A DNA stretch of 64,000 bases from Geobacter sp. (GTDB taxonomy: Bacteria > Desulfobacterota > Desulfuromonadia > Geobacterales > Geobacteraceae): assembly GCA_003314535.1 (NCBI GenBank), contig POSG01000001.1, positions 1-64,000 on the forward strand, read 5' to 3'. The translations under genes and the position numbers were made by a program. This document shows, piece by piece, positions 19,771 through 29,252 of this stretch. Within the stretch, counting starts at the first letter, position 1. Each line of letters starts with the position of its first letter. The notes beneath the pieces are model-generated. The model searched no databases, was not told where the DNA came from, and saw only the letters and a list, made by a program, of their open reading frames with translations.

Positions 19771-19977
19771 TCAATTCAGCTTCTTGCAAAGCGGGTCATC
19801 GTCATAAGCCGCCATGCCCGAAATCCTTCCCCCTTTCGGGTTCGATTTCGTTTCAACGGGTATCCATCTGTCAGTATTGTGGTAAGCCACAATTCTTCCC
19901 TTTTTGATGAGGCCGTCAAGCAGATGGTTTTCAACCACCCCGGCAGTTTGATCCGCATAGATGACTCGAACCAGCAT
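19771..19977 (-). CDS. Conserved small hypothetical protein
   Basis: A 68-residue protein starting MLVRVIYADQTAGVVENHLL with a clear GGGGAGGAAG ribosome binding site. The layout (MLVRV-Y, then LD-LI--G-I, then W--V) recalls small proteins commonly found in Geobacter genomes; their function is unknown. It has no membrane segment or cysteine motif, only one Cys near the C-terminus. It lies upstream of the P-type ATPase gene on the same strand, with about 140 bases between them. Confidence 0.65.
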   Translation of the reverse strand: MLVRVIYADQTAGVVENHLLDGLIKKGRIVAYHNTDRWIPVETKSNPKGGRISGMAAYDDDPLCKKLN

Positions 19978-20111
19978 TCAATCTTCCTCCCCTGTTCTTA
20001 TCAGGCATGAATCCGCCGCGCTGCCAGGACGTCAATGGATATCAAGACAGATTTTTTAGCGTTTCTTAAGAGTATACAAGCAAATTGCACAGTGTCCAGA
20101 GACGAAACGCC

Positions 20112-20915
20112 CTATTGGAATTTTCTCATAATCTCAGCAGAAGCCTCCTCGATGGCTTTGTTGGTCATGTCAACCACCATCCATTTCGGATGCTCGCGAA
20201 ACAGCCTGCGGGAAAAAAGCAGCTCCGATTCGACGATATCATATTCGGTGTATCGGCCGCGGAGGCTCTGCTTCAGGTTCCGCATCCGCGAAATGCGGAT
20301 CTTTATCAGCTGCTGGACGTCCTGCACCAGGCCGACGATCCGTTCCTGATCGATCTGGAAGAGCTGCTCGGGCGGGTCAAGGCCCTCCACGAGCGGAATA
20401 TTGGCCACCTTGTACCCCTTGCCGGCAAGATACATGGACAGGGGTGTCTTGGAAGTGCGTGAAACTCCGACCAGCACGATGTCCGCCTTCTCCAGATCCT
20501 GCGGATTCTGTCCGTCGTCGTGCTTGACCGTGAAATTGACCGCATCCAGGCGTTGAATGTAGTCTTCGTCGACTTTGTAGATTACGCCGGGCATCCGTCG
20601 CGCAGCAAGGCCGAGGAATTCCTCCATCTTCTCTATGATCGGGCTTATGACGTCGAACGACTTGAGCCCGCGGCGTTCGACCTCGGCGTTGAGTTCGGCC
20701 ACATGGACACGGTGCATGAGGGTGAATACGATCAGGCCCGGACGCTTGGCCACATCTTCAACCGCGTTCCTGATATCGTCAAGCGTCTTCAGGTAGCTTT
20801 TCCGATGGATCTTGACGTCGCTGGTATCAAACTGCGCAAGTGTCGCCTTGATGACTCTCTCGGCAGTCTCTCCCGTGGAATTCGAAAAAATGTAGATGTG
20901 CTTCGTCAATTTCAT
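20112..20915 (-). CDS. ppsR: PEP synthase regulatory kinase/pyrophosphorylase (DUF299)
   Basis: A bifunctional regulator that inactivates phosphoenolpyruvate synthase by ADP-dependent phosphorylation and reactivates it by phosphorolysis. At 267 residues it has the usual family length. The opening IYIFSNSTGETAERVIKATL and the P-loop VGVSRTSKTPLS (residues 149-160) are characteristic, as is PGVIYKVDEDYIQRL. In Geobacter relatives PEP synthase links acetate-derived pyruvate to gluconeogenesis. The target gene is not in the window. Confidence 0.92.
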   Translation of the reverse strand: MKLTKHIYIFSNSTGETAERVIKATLAQFDTSDVKIHRKSYLKTLDDIRNAVEDVAKRPGLIVFTLMHRVHVAELNAEVERRGLKSFDVISPIIEKMEEFLGLAARRMPGVIYKVDEDYIQRLDAVNFTVKHDDGQNPQDLEKADIVLVGVSRTSKTPLSMYLAGKGYKVANIPLVEGLDPPEQLFQIDQERIVGLVQDVQQLIKIRISRMRNLKQSLRGRYTEYDIVESELLFSRRLFREHPKWMVVDMTNKAIEEASAEIMRKFQ

Positions 20916-20982
20916 AGCATGTCATCCTGTTTTCATTTATCGCCGGGTTCGGCAGGTTCCACCCACAACGACTCTTTTCACG

Positions 20983-21534
20983 TCAAAAGGTTTCCTCTTT
21001 CCGCTTCAGCAGCACGCCTCTGCTCAGGCGGATTCCCGGTGAGCCCATGACGGCCAAGCCGGCTTCGGCAGCAAATTGAACGGTCTGCTCAAAACTCTTT
21101 TCTGACACATGCACGAGTGGTTCAACAAGGAGAAAAAGCCCGCCCGGCTTCAGCAAGCTGCGTACTTCAGCCAGAAACGCCCGTTGATCCGGAACCTCGT
21201 GAACAACCCAGAACGCAATGATGAAATCCGCTTCCCTGTGTTCACCCAGCGAATACGGTGAAGCAAGATGTGGGGTGATCCTCTCAGCGACCCCCTTCGT
21301 CCGGGCTTTTCGTGCCAGAGCCAAAAGCATTTCTGGCTGAATGTCAATTGCAGTAACACGTCCAGCCGTTCCGACCATGCCTGCCAGTGGAATTGAAAAA
21401 AAACCCGTGCCTGCGCCGACATCGATCACCGTGTCGCCGGGACGGACATATGGCCCCAGTATTTTGGCGGGAACATGAAAAAGCCTGCGCAGGGGATTGT
21501 CGATAGCGAACCCCAGCCACCACGGACAAACCAT
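20983..21534 (-). CDS. Class I SAM-dependent methyltransferase
   Basis: A 183-residue methyltransferase with the glycine-rich SAM motif TVIDVGAGTGFFSIPLA, motif II acidic TAIDIQPEML, and post-motif segments FIIAFWVVHEVPD and LLKPGGLFLLVEP. The start MVCPWWLGFAIDNPLRRLF is characteristic of a Geobacter-type subfamily (often annotated UbiE-like). Substrate unknown. It is probably a separate unit from ppsR, 67 bases away. Confidence 0.82.
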   Translation of the reverse strand: MVCPWWLGFAIDNPLRRLFHVPAKILGPYVRPGDTVIDVGAGTGFFSIPLAGMVGTAGRVTAIDIQPEMLLALARKARTKGVAERITPHLASPYSLGEHREADFIIAFWVVHEVPDQRAFLAEVRSLLKPGGLFLLVEPLVHVSEKSFEQTVQFAAEAGLAVMGSPGIRLSRGVLLKRKEETF

Positions 21535-21747
21535 CTGTTCTCCTCCCTGTCAGAACATCATGAATGCGGCCGCTCCGGAATCCCGGGCATTGAAAAACCG
21601 GCAATTTCGGACTCGGTACCTATCGCGCGAATCCAGCGCGCAGTGCCAGGATTTCACCGAAGACCAACCCCCTCATTAGAGGTCGCCCGGAAGCCACGCT
21701 AGCACCTTGGCAAATCTTTTTCAACATTGAAAATGTTCCCTGCGTTT

Positions 21748-21775
21748 TTGACACTGGAACAAAAAGGAATAATCT
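21748..21775 (+). promoter_or_regulatory. Possible sigma-70 promoter for the MFS gene
   Basis: TTGACA at 21748-21753 and TAATCT at 21770-21775 with 16 bases between. This is the only good match in the 316-base gap at 21535-21850. No gene was seen in the rest of that gap. Confidence 0.35.
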
Positions 21776-21850
21776 TTTACTCTTGAAGAGCAGGTTAATT
21801 GCGGACATGGACAAGGTATCGAATCAACAGGGGAATGGGGAGTCGGAAAA

Positions 21851-23092
21851 TTGAAGCCTAGTAATGTCATCTCCACACTGAAAGAGATGCTGCCGGCCCT
21901 TGGCAACAGAAACTACCGCCTTTTCTTCGCCGGTCAGGGTTTCTCGCTGATCGGAACCTGGATCCAGCAGGTTGCCATGAGCTGGCTGGTGTATCGGCTT
22001 ACCGGATCGGCATTTCTCCTGGGAGTGATCGGCTTTACGAGCCAGGTCCCCAGCCTGGTTCTTTCCCCGGTCGCCGGGGTACTGGCTGACAGGCTGGACA
22101 GAAGACGCATCTTGATCGTTACCCAGACAGTGTCCATGCTGCAGGCGTTCACCCTGGCAGCCATCGTGTTTATGAACGGAGCGGCAGTATGGCACATCGT
22201 AGTGCTCAGCATCGTCCTTGGAATCGCAAACGCGGTTGACATGCCCGTCCGCCACTCTTTCACCGTGGAGATGGTCGAAGACAGGAAATACCTGGGAAAT
22301 GCCATTGCCCTCAACTCATCCCTTTTCAACGGAGCAAGGCTGATAGGGCCTTCCCTGGCAGGAATCCTGATCTCACTTTTCGGCGAAGGGGTATGCTTTC
22401 TCATAAACGGAGCCAGCTACCTGGCGGTAATTGCGGCATTGACAGCGATGAAGGTCCCGCCTTACGAGGAGAAATCCGGTAGCGAGCCGATACTGAAGGA
22501 GCTTCGTGAAGGATTCACCTATGCATGGCACACCCCCCCCATAAGATCGGTACTCATGCTGGTCGTCCTGGTGAGCCTTGCGGGCATGCCCTATACAGTT
22601 CTTCTTCCGGTGTTCGCCAGCCGCATACTCAACGGGGGCGCCCACACCTACGGTTTTCTCATGACCGCCAGCGGCGTCGGTGCATTTCTTGCCACCATAT
22701 TCCTTGCGTCCCGCCGCGAAACAACCGGTCTTTGCCGAATCATCTCGGCAGCGATAATGATTTTCAGCATCGGGCTGGCCTCGTTTGCGTTAAGCCGCAC
22801 GATATGGCTTTCGATCCCTTTTCTTTTCGTGACCGGTTTCGGGGTAATTACACAGCTCGCATCGAGCAACACCATCCTGCAGACTGTTGTGGACGAAAAC
22901 AAGCGGGGGAGGGTAATGAGCCTTTATACCATGGCACTTATGGGAATTGCTCCCTTGGGCAGCCTGCTCGCGGGAACGCTCGCCGTAGCTTTCGGAGTTA
23001 CGGCGACGCTCCTGGCAGGCAGCACGGTGTGCATGGCCGGCGCATTCATATTTGAGAGCAAACTGCGCAAGAACAGGATGGAGCACAGCTGA
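21851..23092 (+). CDS. MFS transporter (EntS/MFS_3-like exporter)
   Basis: A 413-residue, 12-helix major facilitator. The N-terminal block LGNRNYRLFFAGQGFSLIGTW, the motif-A-like loop ADRLDRRRILI and VVDENKRGRVMSLYTMALMG place it with the EntS-type exporters of siderophores and other small molecules. The TTG start at 21851 is preceded by GGGGAATGGGGAG; an ATG 12 codons later is an alternative. Substrate unknown. It is a monocistronic gene convergent with a small periplasmic-protein gene. Confidence 0.85.
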   Translation: MKPSNVISTLKEMLPALGNRNYRLFFAGQGFSLIGTWIQQVAMSWLVYRLTGSAFLLGVIGFTSQVPSLVLSPVAGVLADRLDRRRILIVTQTVSMLQAFTLAAIVFMNGAAVWHIVVLSIVLGIANAVDMPVRHSFTVEMVEDRKYLGNAIALNSSLFNGARLIGPSLAGILISLFGEGVCFLINGASYLAVIAALTAMKVPPYEEKSGSEPILKELREGFTYAWHTPPIRSVLMLVVLVSLAGMPYTVLLPVFASRILNGGAHTYGFLMTASGVGAFLATIFLASRRETTGLCRIISAAIMIFSIGLASFALSRTIWLSIPFLFVTGFGVITQLASSNTILQTVVDENKRGRVMSLYTMALMGIAPLGSLLAGTLAVAFGVTATLLAGSTVCMAGAFIFESKLRKNRMEHS

Positions 23093-23137
23093 CCGCACGG
23101 TTTTCGGGACCGCGGCAACGCGCCTTTTTCTGGGACA

Positions 23138-23503
23138 CTAGGGACACATCAACTTATATGTTGCCTCATTGAGAGAACCAGGCGTCACAGCATAATCCTT
23201 GGGCGCGTCTTCGCGCTTTATCATCCCCAGGTAATTCCCTTCCGTGTCATAGGGGTCGGAAGCAATTTCATACAGCCGATGTTCCGCACAATCGGCCGCA
23301 AAATGTATTTTGACCCCCGCAGGACCTTTGCCCGGATTGGCATAGTGCCATCTCACCCACAGCGAAGGCTTGCCCCGGAAGGAAGCGCGGGAAAGGTAAT
23401 CAAAAGACGCAACGACATTTTTGTCCTCGCTGTACATCCGCCAGTTCGCCAAAGCAGGTGACGCCGTAATCAAAATGATGAACAACACAATCGCTTTACG
23501 CAT
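23138..23503 (-). CDS. Periplasmic small protein, surface-adhesin E-like
   Basis: About 121 residues with a signal peptide (MRKAIVLFIILITASPALA, cleavage after ALA). The mature part begins NWRMYSEDKNVVASFDY and includes the segment SLWVRWHYANPGKG and two cysteines (ADC near the middle, LMCP at the end) that could form a disulfide. The pattern W-x-Y, then a strand, then S-x-W-x-RW resembles surface-adhesin protein E-like domains, found widely in Geobacter. ATG 23503 has GGAG at good spacing. Function unknown. Confidence 0.65.
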   Translation of the reverse strand: MRKAIVLFIILITASPALANWRMYSEDKNVVASFDYLSRASFRGKPSLWVRWHYANPGKGPAGVKIHFAADCAEHRLYEIASDPYDTEGNYLGMIKREDAPKDYAVTPGSLNEATYKLMCP

Positions 23504-23701
23504 GTCATCCACTCCTCTCTTTGACTTTGAACTGTAACCTCGATACCAGTATACTCCTTTTCAATATCAATTCATTTAAGACAGTCAAACATGACCATGC
23601 ACCAGAAACATTTGCCACAAGTCACCGTAATGCCGCAATAATCCTGTTTGAATTTCCCCATTGGGAAGTATTTGAAGGCCTGGTTCTCCATGTGAGGCGC
23701 T

Positions 23702-24844
23702 TCAGCGTTCTGGATGATAATAACAGGCTTCGGACCCGCATTTTGAGAACACTATCTGCCACAATTGGTTGGCCCTGGCTCGGAACGCACCCGCGCATGA
23801 AAGCAGATAATAGCGCCACATGCGGTGGAATCTCTCGCCGTAACGGCCGGCCAGCCCGGGCCAGGAGTCTTCGAATCTGCGCCACCAGGCCATAAGGGTC
23901 CTGTCGTAATCAGAACCGAAGTTCTGCCAGTCTTCAAGCATGAAAAGCCCCTCGACTGCCGAAGCTATCTGAACCGCGGACGGAAGCATGCCGTTTGGGA
24001 AAATGTAGCGCTCAATCCAGGGGTCCGTGGTCGTCACCGAGACATTGCCTCCTATGGTATGGAGGAGAAACAGCCCTTCCCTGCTCAGGCAACGATTCAC
24101 CACTTCCATGAAAGTCCGATAGTTCTTGCACCCTACATGCTCGAACATTCCAACGGAGACGATCCGGTCGAAGGACCCGATTGCGTCTCGATAATCTTCA
24201 AGCCTGATTTGCACTGGCAAACCTGCGCATATCTTTCCTGCAAACCTGGCCTGATCCTCCGACACCGTAATTCCGACTACGATGACGCCGTATCGTTCGG
24301 CCGCATACCGTGCCAGACCGCCCCAACCGCAGCCGATGTCCAGCAGACGCATCCCCTTCTCCAGCCTCAACTTGCGGCAGATCAGGTCGAGTTTGCGCTC
24401 TTGGGCCTCCTCAAGGTCATGAGCGCCCTTCCAGTAACCGCAACTGTACGTCAGGCGTGAATCCAGCATGGAAACATATAGATCGTGCCCGATGTCATAG
24501 TGGTGCCTGCCGACTTCAAATGCCCTGCTGGAGGACTGTCGGTTAAGCAGGCGTGCCCTGAGCCCGGCGATCAACATCCCGAACGTCTTGACCCGGCGGT
24601 CGATTCCTGCCCGGAACAGGCGGCAGACCAGCTGGTCTATCTGTTCGCATTCCCACCAGCCGTCCATGTAAGATTCGCCAAGACCGAGTGAACCGTGAGC
24701 GATGATGCGCCTGAACAGATCGCGCTCTTGTACGCTGATGTCCCAGGGCCTGCTGCCGTTTACAACGACATCTGCCTGGCGCAAGAGGTTTTCGATACGC
24801 CTTTGGAAGTATGGCATTCTCGATCTCTGGTAATCCACGTTCAT
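23702..24844 (-). CDS. cfa: Cyclopropane-fatty-acyl-phospholipid synthase
   Basis: Transfers a methylene group from SAM to the double bond of membrane phospholipid acyl chains. It is a 380-residue protein with the N-terminal lipid-binding region (LGLGESYMDGWWECEQIDQL), then YDIGHDLYVSMLDSRLTYSCGYW, the SAM motif RLLDIGCGWGGLARYAA, FDRIVSVGMFEHVGCKNYR and C-terminal GSDYDRTLMAWWRRFE. Its ATG overlaps the atpG stop by one base (TGATG), so translation is probably coupled to the N-ATPase operon. Cyclopropanation lowers membrane proton permeability, so the linkage may be functional. Confidence 0.95.
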   Translation of the reverse strand: MNVDYQRSRMPYFQRRIENLLRQADVVVNGSRPWDISVQERDLFRRIIAHGSLGLGESYMDGWWECEQIDQLVCRLFRAGIDRRVKTFGMLIAGLRARLLNRQSSSRAFEVGRHHYDIGHDLYVSMLDSRLTYSCGYWKGAHDLEEAQERKLDLICRKLRLEKGMRLLDIGCGWGGLARYAAERYGVIVVGITVSEDQARFAGKICAGLPVQIRLEDYRDAIGSFDRIVSVGMFEHVGCKNYRTFMEVVNRCLSREGLFLLHTIGGNVSVTTTDPWIERYIFPNGMLPSAVQIASAVEGLFMLEDWQNFGSDYDRTLMAWWRRFEDSWPGLAGRYGERFHRMWRYYLLSCAGAFRARANQLWQIVFSKCGSEACYYHPER

Positions 24845-25737
24845 CAGTCATTGCGTCCTGACGTCATCGCCTCGAAGCCAGCGACTATATCGAGGAGCTC
24901 CTCGGTTATTGCGCTCTGGCGCATGTCGCGGAACAGCAGGTTCAATTCGTCCAGCCTCTCCCCGATGTTTTTCTCGGCAGCCTGCATCGAGGCAAGGCGA
25001 CTGGCGTTCTCGGCCGCCAATGACTCGGCGAGCGACAGGTACAGGGAGGCAAACAGGGAATGGCGGATCAACAGGGAAAGCAGGCGGTCCCGATCCATGG
25101 TATGGCGAGGTATGGTCGGGCCCGTCCATGGCCTCGCGGACAACTCCCGCAGGCGCTCCCGGTCGAACGGCAGCAGCATCAGGATTTGGGGGGCACAGAC
25201 CGTTCCGTAGACGAGACGGTTGTGGAAGACGACCACCCTGCCGATCTGCAGCCGCGAGCGCCACGCATCGACGGTCAGGAGGATGGAATTGACCGCGGAA
25301 AGGATACCCGTAACCGAAACCGGCGCGGGATGGACCTCGTCCACCTGCTCGCCGGATTCAGCGAGATTCGCATGGGCCCGCCCGCCGACACAGAGAATAT
25401 GCCGGCACGACTCGCGCGGCTCGAGTCTTCCCAGGTGTTCCCGACAGAATGAAACGACCTGTTCGTTGAAGCGTCCGCACAGGCCCTGGTCCGATCCCAG
25501 AATGACAACCCCCAGGCTTCCCGGTTCAGTTGCCGGTTGCCCGAATATCTCGGCCGTCGCCTGACGCAGCAGGACCACCAGTCCCAATTCGATGGTGCGG
25601 GAATATTCGGCAAGCGTCTGTATCGCCTTCTCCTGTTTGCGGATGCTCACCGCTGCAAGGGTCTTCATGGTCCTGACTACCGATTGGAGAAGTTCAACAG
25701 TGACGATGCGTGTCTTCACGGTTTCAATCGTCGCCAT
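24844..25737 (-). CDS. atpG: N-type ATPase subunit gamma
   Basis: Central-stalk gamma subunit of the N-ATPase F1 part, about 297 residues. The N-terminal coiled-coil helix (MATIETVKTRIVTVELLQSV) and the C-terminal helix near ERLDELNLLFRDMRQSAIT match the family; the middle holds GVVILGSDQGLCGRFNEQVV. The ATG at 25737 is chosen from the family start; the frame is open to a GTG at 25761 overlapping the atpA stop. It is the last atp gene of the operon; cfa follows with a one-base overlap. Confidence 0.9.
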   Translation of the reverse strand: MATIETVKTRIVTVELLQSVVRTMKTLAAVSIRKQEKAIQTLAEYSRTIELGLVVLLRQATAEIFGQPATEPGSLGVVILGSDQGLCGRFNEQVVSFCREHLGRLEPRESCRHILCVGGRAHANLAESGEQVDEVHPAPVSVTGILSAVNSILLTVDAWRSRLQIGRVVVFHNRLVYGTVCAPQILMLLPFDRERLRELSARPWTGPTIPRHTMDRDRLLSLLIRHSLFASLYLSLAESLAAENASRLASMQAAEKNIGERLDELNLLFRDMRQSAITEELLDIVAGFEAMTSGRND

Positions 25738-25757
25738 TGCATTCATTCCCTCCCCGG

Positions 25758-27260
25758 TCACGCATGAAGGGGAAGTATTGCTTCCAGTATCTTCCCCCTT
25801 TCCTGCTCGCCCAGTTCCTCACCCGTTTCGATTCTAAGACAGAGCTCGGGGAGCGATTCCGTCATCGTCCGCCGCACGCGCTTTTCCGCTTCCGGCACCT
25901 GCTCCGCCGGTATACCATCGAAAATTCCCCCCGTAACCGCAACCAGGACAGCCACCTGCTCGCTTACCCGCATAGGGTCGTACTGCCGCTGTTTCAACGT
26001 CTCCCGCACCCGCCGGCCCCTCTCCAGGATACTGCGGGCCGATTCGTCGAGACGGGCGCTGAACCGGGAAAAAGCCTCCATCTCCTCGAACTGGGCATAG
26101 GATAACCTCAAGTCTCCGGCAACGGAACGGTAGGCCGGAAGCTGTGTCTTGCCACCGACCCTCGACACCGACTTGCCCACATCCACGGCCGGCAAAACGC
26201 CCTTCTGGAACAGTTCGGGAGACAGGTAGATCTGGCCGTCGGTGATGGATATGAGGTTCGTTGGAATATAGGCGGACAGGTTCTGCGCCTCTGTCTCGAT
26301 GACCGGCAGGGCGGTCATGGAACCGCCACCGTGCTCCCTGTCAAGATGGGTCGATCGCTCCAGGAGCCGCGAGTGGATATAGAAGACATCGCCCGGAAAC
26401 GCCTCGCGCCCCGGTGGCCGCCGCAGCAGAAGGGAGAGTTCCCGGTAGGCACGCGCGTGCCTTGTCAGGTCGTCGTAGACAATGAGGACGTCGCGGCCCT
26501 GCTCCATGAAATATTCGCCCATGGTGGTGGCCGCATACGGAGTGACATACTGGAGTCCCGCAGACTCCGAACCTTCCGCGACCACTACGATGCAGTGTCC
26601 CATTGCATCATGCCGCACCAGGTCGTCCACCAGCTTGGCTACCGAAGATCCCTGCTGTCCGACTGCGCAATAAATGCAGATGACGTCCTTCCCTTTCTGG
26701 TTGATCATGGTGTCGAGGATGAGTGCCGTCTTTCCCGACTGCCGGTCACCGATGACCAACTGGCGCTGTCCCCGGCCGATGGGGATGAGGGCATCCACCA
26801 CCTTGATGCCGGTCTGCAGGGGAACGGTCACCGGAGCACGGTGCATGATGGGGGGCGCCTCCCGCTCAATCGGACTTCTTTGCAAAGCATGCAAGGGGCC
26901 CATATTGTCCAAGGGGTTCCCGAGAACGTCGATGACCCGCCCCAACAGTTCCTCGCCCACCGGGGCGTCAAACACCCGGCCGGTGCGCCTCACCGTGCAC
27001 CCCACCTGGAGGGATTCGCTTCCCCCCAGCATGATGACCCCCACTTCATCCGGGTCGAGATTGAAGGCAATGCCGAACACCCCTCCGGGGAAGCGCACCA
27101 GTTCGTTGGACTGAACGCCCGGCAACCCGGACAGCCTGGCAATGCCGCCGTTCAGATAATGCAGCGTGCCTGCGTCCTGAAGCCGCACCTGGGCGTGATG
27201 TTCGCCCATGACCTTGGCGAAGACCTTCGAACAATCGCTTATGAGCGAATCAGTTTCCAT
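25758..27260 (-). CDS. atpA: N-type ATPase subunit alpha
   Basis: Alpha subunit of the F1 part, 500 residues. Walker A is [10 protein letters not shown] (residues 171-180); the conserved blocks [16 protein letters not shown] and [19 protein letters not shown] follow. The start at METDS (27260) is chosen because GGGAACGG precedes it; it overlaps the atpF stop by 11 bases. The frame extends to 27293 without a ribosome binding site. The divergent N-terminus and the gene order identify it as the N-type enzyme rather than the housekeeping F1Fo. Confidence 0.93.
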   Translation of the reverse strand: METDSLISDCSKVFAKVMGEHHAQVRLQDAGTLHYLNGGIARLSGLPGVQSNELVRFPGGVFGIAFNLDPDEVGVIMLGGSESLQVGCTVRRTGRVFDAPVGEELLGRVIDVLGNPLDNMGPLHALQRSPIEREAPPIMHRAPVTVPLQTGIKVVDALIPIGRGQRQLVIGDRQSGKTALILDTMINQKGKDVICIYCAVGQQGSSVAKLVDDLVRHDAMGHCIVVVAEGSESAGLQYVTPYAATTMGEYFMEQGRDVLIVYDDLTRHARAYRELSLLLRRPPGREAFPGDVFYIHSRLLERSTHLDREHGGGSMTALPVIETEAQNLSAYIPTNLISITDGQIYLSPELFQKGVLPAVDVGKSVSRVGGKTQLPAYRSVAGDLRLSYAQFEEMEAFSRFSARLDESARSILERGRRVRETLKQRQYDPMRVSEQVAVLVAVTGGIFDGIPAEQVPEAEKRVRRTMTESLPELCLRIETGEELGEQERGKILEAILPLHA

Positions 27261-28056
27261 GATCGTCCGTTCCCGGCAGTGGATTCCCGCCATTCACGAC
27301 GGCGCTTTTTCCCAGGGCGTCGAGAAGCCTTTCCTCAAGGCCGTCAAGGTGTTCCCCCATATTCCAGGCCAGAGACCTGCCACCTGTGAGAATCTCCACA
27401 CCGCACACAAGTGAAGGCTCGGTTTCGAAACGAAGATCAACTGCAGGCTTCAGGCTGTTCAATGCCCGGGCGATTGCCGCCCGTCCTTCCATACTCAGTT
27501 CGAAAGCGCTCCTGACGACGATTTGCTTGTCTAAGGCCCGGAAGTTCGCGGCCAATTCTTCACGCTCCATGGCACCCAGATCCCGAATCCGCCTTTCCAG
27601 ACACAAAGCCATTCGTTCCTCAAGCGAAGAATCTGCCATCTCGGTTACCGCCCTCCTGGCTACGGCACAAGCTTCTTCGCAGACATGGCGGCGCACGGAC
27701 CTGAGGAATGACTCGCGCTCAGCGCGAAACGATTCCTGCCATTGCGCCCGGCTTCTGTCCACTTCTTCCCGGGCACTTTCCAGAAGCTCGGTACGAAGCG
27801 CATCAGCCTCGGCCCTCGCTTCGGCACGCCTCTCCTCCCTGTCTTCCGAGAGTTCCCGGAAAAGATTCTCGTAACGTTCCTTCTCCTGGCCGGCGTCGGC
27901 GATTTTTTGCGCAGCTGTATCGAGCCTGGCCGCGATTTCAGCTTCCCGCCGATCCATGGCCCGTACAATCGGACCGTAGAGAAAGCGCTTCAGCAGGACG
28001 ACGAGAATCAGGAAATTGATTACCTGGGCGATAACCGTGAACCAGTCGGGTCCCAT
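27250..28056 (-). CDS. atpF: N-type ATPase subunit b, with delta-like C-terminus
   Basis: Peripheral-stalk subunit of 268 residues, longer than the roughly 160 typical of a simple b subunit. An N-terminal membrane helix ([20 protein letters not shown]) leads into the b-type motif [15 protein letters not shown] and a long charged coiled coil (about residues 40-130). The last 80 residues, ending in [20 protein letters not shown] and [12 protein letters not shown], resemble the C-terminal domain of F1 delta. N-ATPase operons lack atpH, so this tail probably does the work of delta. Start ATG 28056. Confidence 0.88.
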   Translation of the reverse strand: MGPDWFTVIAQVINFLILVVLLKRFLYGPIVRAMDRREAEIAARLDTAAQKIADAGQEKERYENLFRELSEDREERRAEARAEADALRTELLESAREEVDRSRAQWQESFRAERESFLRSVRRHVCEEACAVARRAVTEMADSSLEERMALCLERRIRDLGAMEREELAANFRALDKQIVVRSAFELSMEGRAAIARALNSLKPAVDLRFETEPSLVCGVEILTGGRSLAWNMGEHLDGLEERLLDALGKSAVVNGGNPLPGTDDHGN

Positions 28057-28065
28057 GTGCTATCC

Positions 28066-28338
28066 TCACGGATGTTCGATGACGAATTTCCAGAACGGGT
28101 TTGCAAATACCAGGATCAGCGCCACAACGAAGCAATAGATGGCCAGTGATTCGATCATGGCAAGGCCCACGAACAGGGTACGACTGATGGTTCCCGAAGC
28201 ATCGGGCTGCTGGGCAATGGCGCTCAACGCCTGCGACACGGCCTTCCCCTCGCCGAAAGCCGGCCCGATGGAGCCTATGGCCATGGTTACCCCGGCCATA
28301 ATTATGGAAATCATTCCGATTAGTCCAATGTTATCCAT
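28066..28338 (-). CDS. atpE: N-type ATPase subunit c
   Basis: Rotor-ring subunit, 90 residues, two membrane helices joined by the loop AQQPDASGT. Helix 1 has GPAFGEGKAV with Glu 30 at the position of Gln 32 in sodium-binding rings (Ilyobacter); helix 2 has E63-S64-L-A-I-Y68, matching the E-S-x-x-x-Y sodium ligand pattern. This paired-glutamate site is the N-ATPase signature and suggests sodium coupling, though some N-type rings may carry protons. GGGAG precedes ATG 28338. A 180-base gap holding an inverted-repeat element separates it from atpB. Confidence 0.93.
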   Translation of the reverse strand: MDNIGLIGMISIIMAGVTMAIGSIGPAFGEGKAVSQALSAIAQQPDASGTISRTLFVGLAMIESLAIYCFVVALILVFANPFWKFVIEHP

Positions 28339-28376
28339 ACGATCTCCCTTCAATAAAATCAGGTAATCGGCCTTGG

Positions 28377-28518
28377 CAGGCTGTTAAAAAACTATTGCGG
28401 AGTCCATTTGCCTCGTTGCGCGGTGCTCACACCTTCGCCTATCCAAATGACATGTCTCGTCAGCTCGCATTCCGAGCGCCTTCATCTGTATTTCCTCATG
28501 ACGTTTTTCAACAGCCTG
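28377..28518. repeat. MITE-like inverted-repeat element between atpB and atpE
   Basis: A 142-base segment bounded by 16-base terminal inverted repeats: CAGGCTGTTAAAAAAC at 28377-28392 and GTTTTTCAACAGCCTG at 28503-28518, one mismatch. An internal GCTCG...CGAGC stem lies at about 28463-28477. It contains no gene. One end abuts the atpB stop codon (28519-28521), so it seems to have inserted exactly behind atpB. No target duplication is clear and no second copy was seen in the window. Confidence 0.65.
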
Positions 28519-29208
28519 TTAGTCCTTTTTCTCTTCCTCCCGCTTTTGGACGGACGTGGCGGAAGCGATGTAAACCATTGCGAGTACTGCGAATATGTAT
28601 GCCTGGATCAAGCCGATGAGAAGCCCCAGCACCTGCATGACAATGGGAAAGAAAAGCGGTGCTATGCTCAGCAATATCCCCACGATGATAGAGCCGCTCA
28701 TGATGTTTCCATAGAGACGCACGGCCAATGCCAGGGTGCGTGAAAACTCGCCGATAATCTCAAAAGGCGCCATGAAGACTGAAGGCTTGACATAGTGCTT
28801 CAGGTAGCCAAGAACGCCTTTTTGCAGCACACCGTAGAACGGAACCGCGACAAATACACAGATAGCCAAGGCCGCGGTAGTGGATATGGACCCGGTTGGG
28901 GGGTGGAAACCCGGGATTATCTCCAGGCTGTTGGAGACGGCTATGAAGAGAAACAGCGTGCCGATAAAGGGGAGGAAGCGTCCCGGCTCCTGGCGGCTGG
29001 TCGCGCGGATCTGGTCGTTCAGAAATGTTACCAGCGTTTCCAGCAGGTTCCTTCGGCGGGACGTTTTTCCGCCCTCCGCAAGTCGGCGCGTCGCCAACCA
29101 TGAGCTTGCGGACAGGACCGCCATGACTGTCCATGTATAGACGATGGTGGCGTTGAGCCTGACAGGCCCCCATTGCCACAATATCGTGCTATCCGGGCTC
29201 AGTTCCAT
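28519..29208 (-). CDS. atpB: N-type ATPase subunit a
   Basis: Stator ion-channel subunit, 229 residues, multiple membrane helices. The essential arginine sits in LALAVRLYGNIMSGSI, and the C-terminal helix region is GLIQAYIFAVLAMVYIASA. The frame is open 87 codons further upstream, but GGGAGAAGAA directly before ATG 29208 and the family start MELSPDSTILWQWGP fix the start. It works with AtpE in ion translocation. Its stop codon touches the inverted-repeat element. Confidence 0.93.
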   Translation of the reverse strand: MELSPDSTILWQWGPVRLNATIVYTWTVMAVLSASSWLATRRLAEGGKTSRRRNLLETLVTFLNDQIRATSRQEPGRFLPFIGTLFLFIAVSNSLEIIPGFHPPTGSISTTAALAICVFVAVPFYGVLQKGVLGYLKHYVKPSVFMAPFEIIGEFSRTLALAVRLYGNIMSGSIIVGILLSIAPLFFPIVMQVLGLLIGLIQAYIFAVLAMVYIASATSVQKREEEKKD

Positions 29209-29252
29209 TTCTTCTCCCTCATTTCCCCGGGCGCCAAGGGTGGACAGATCTT

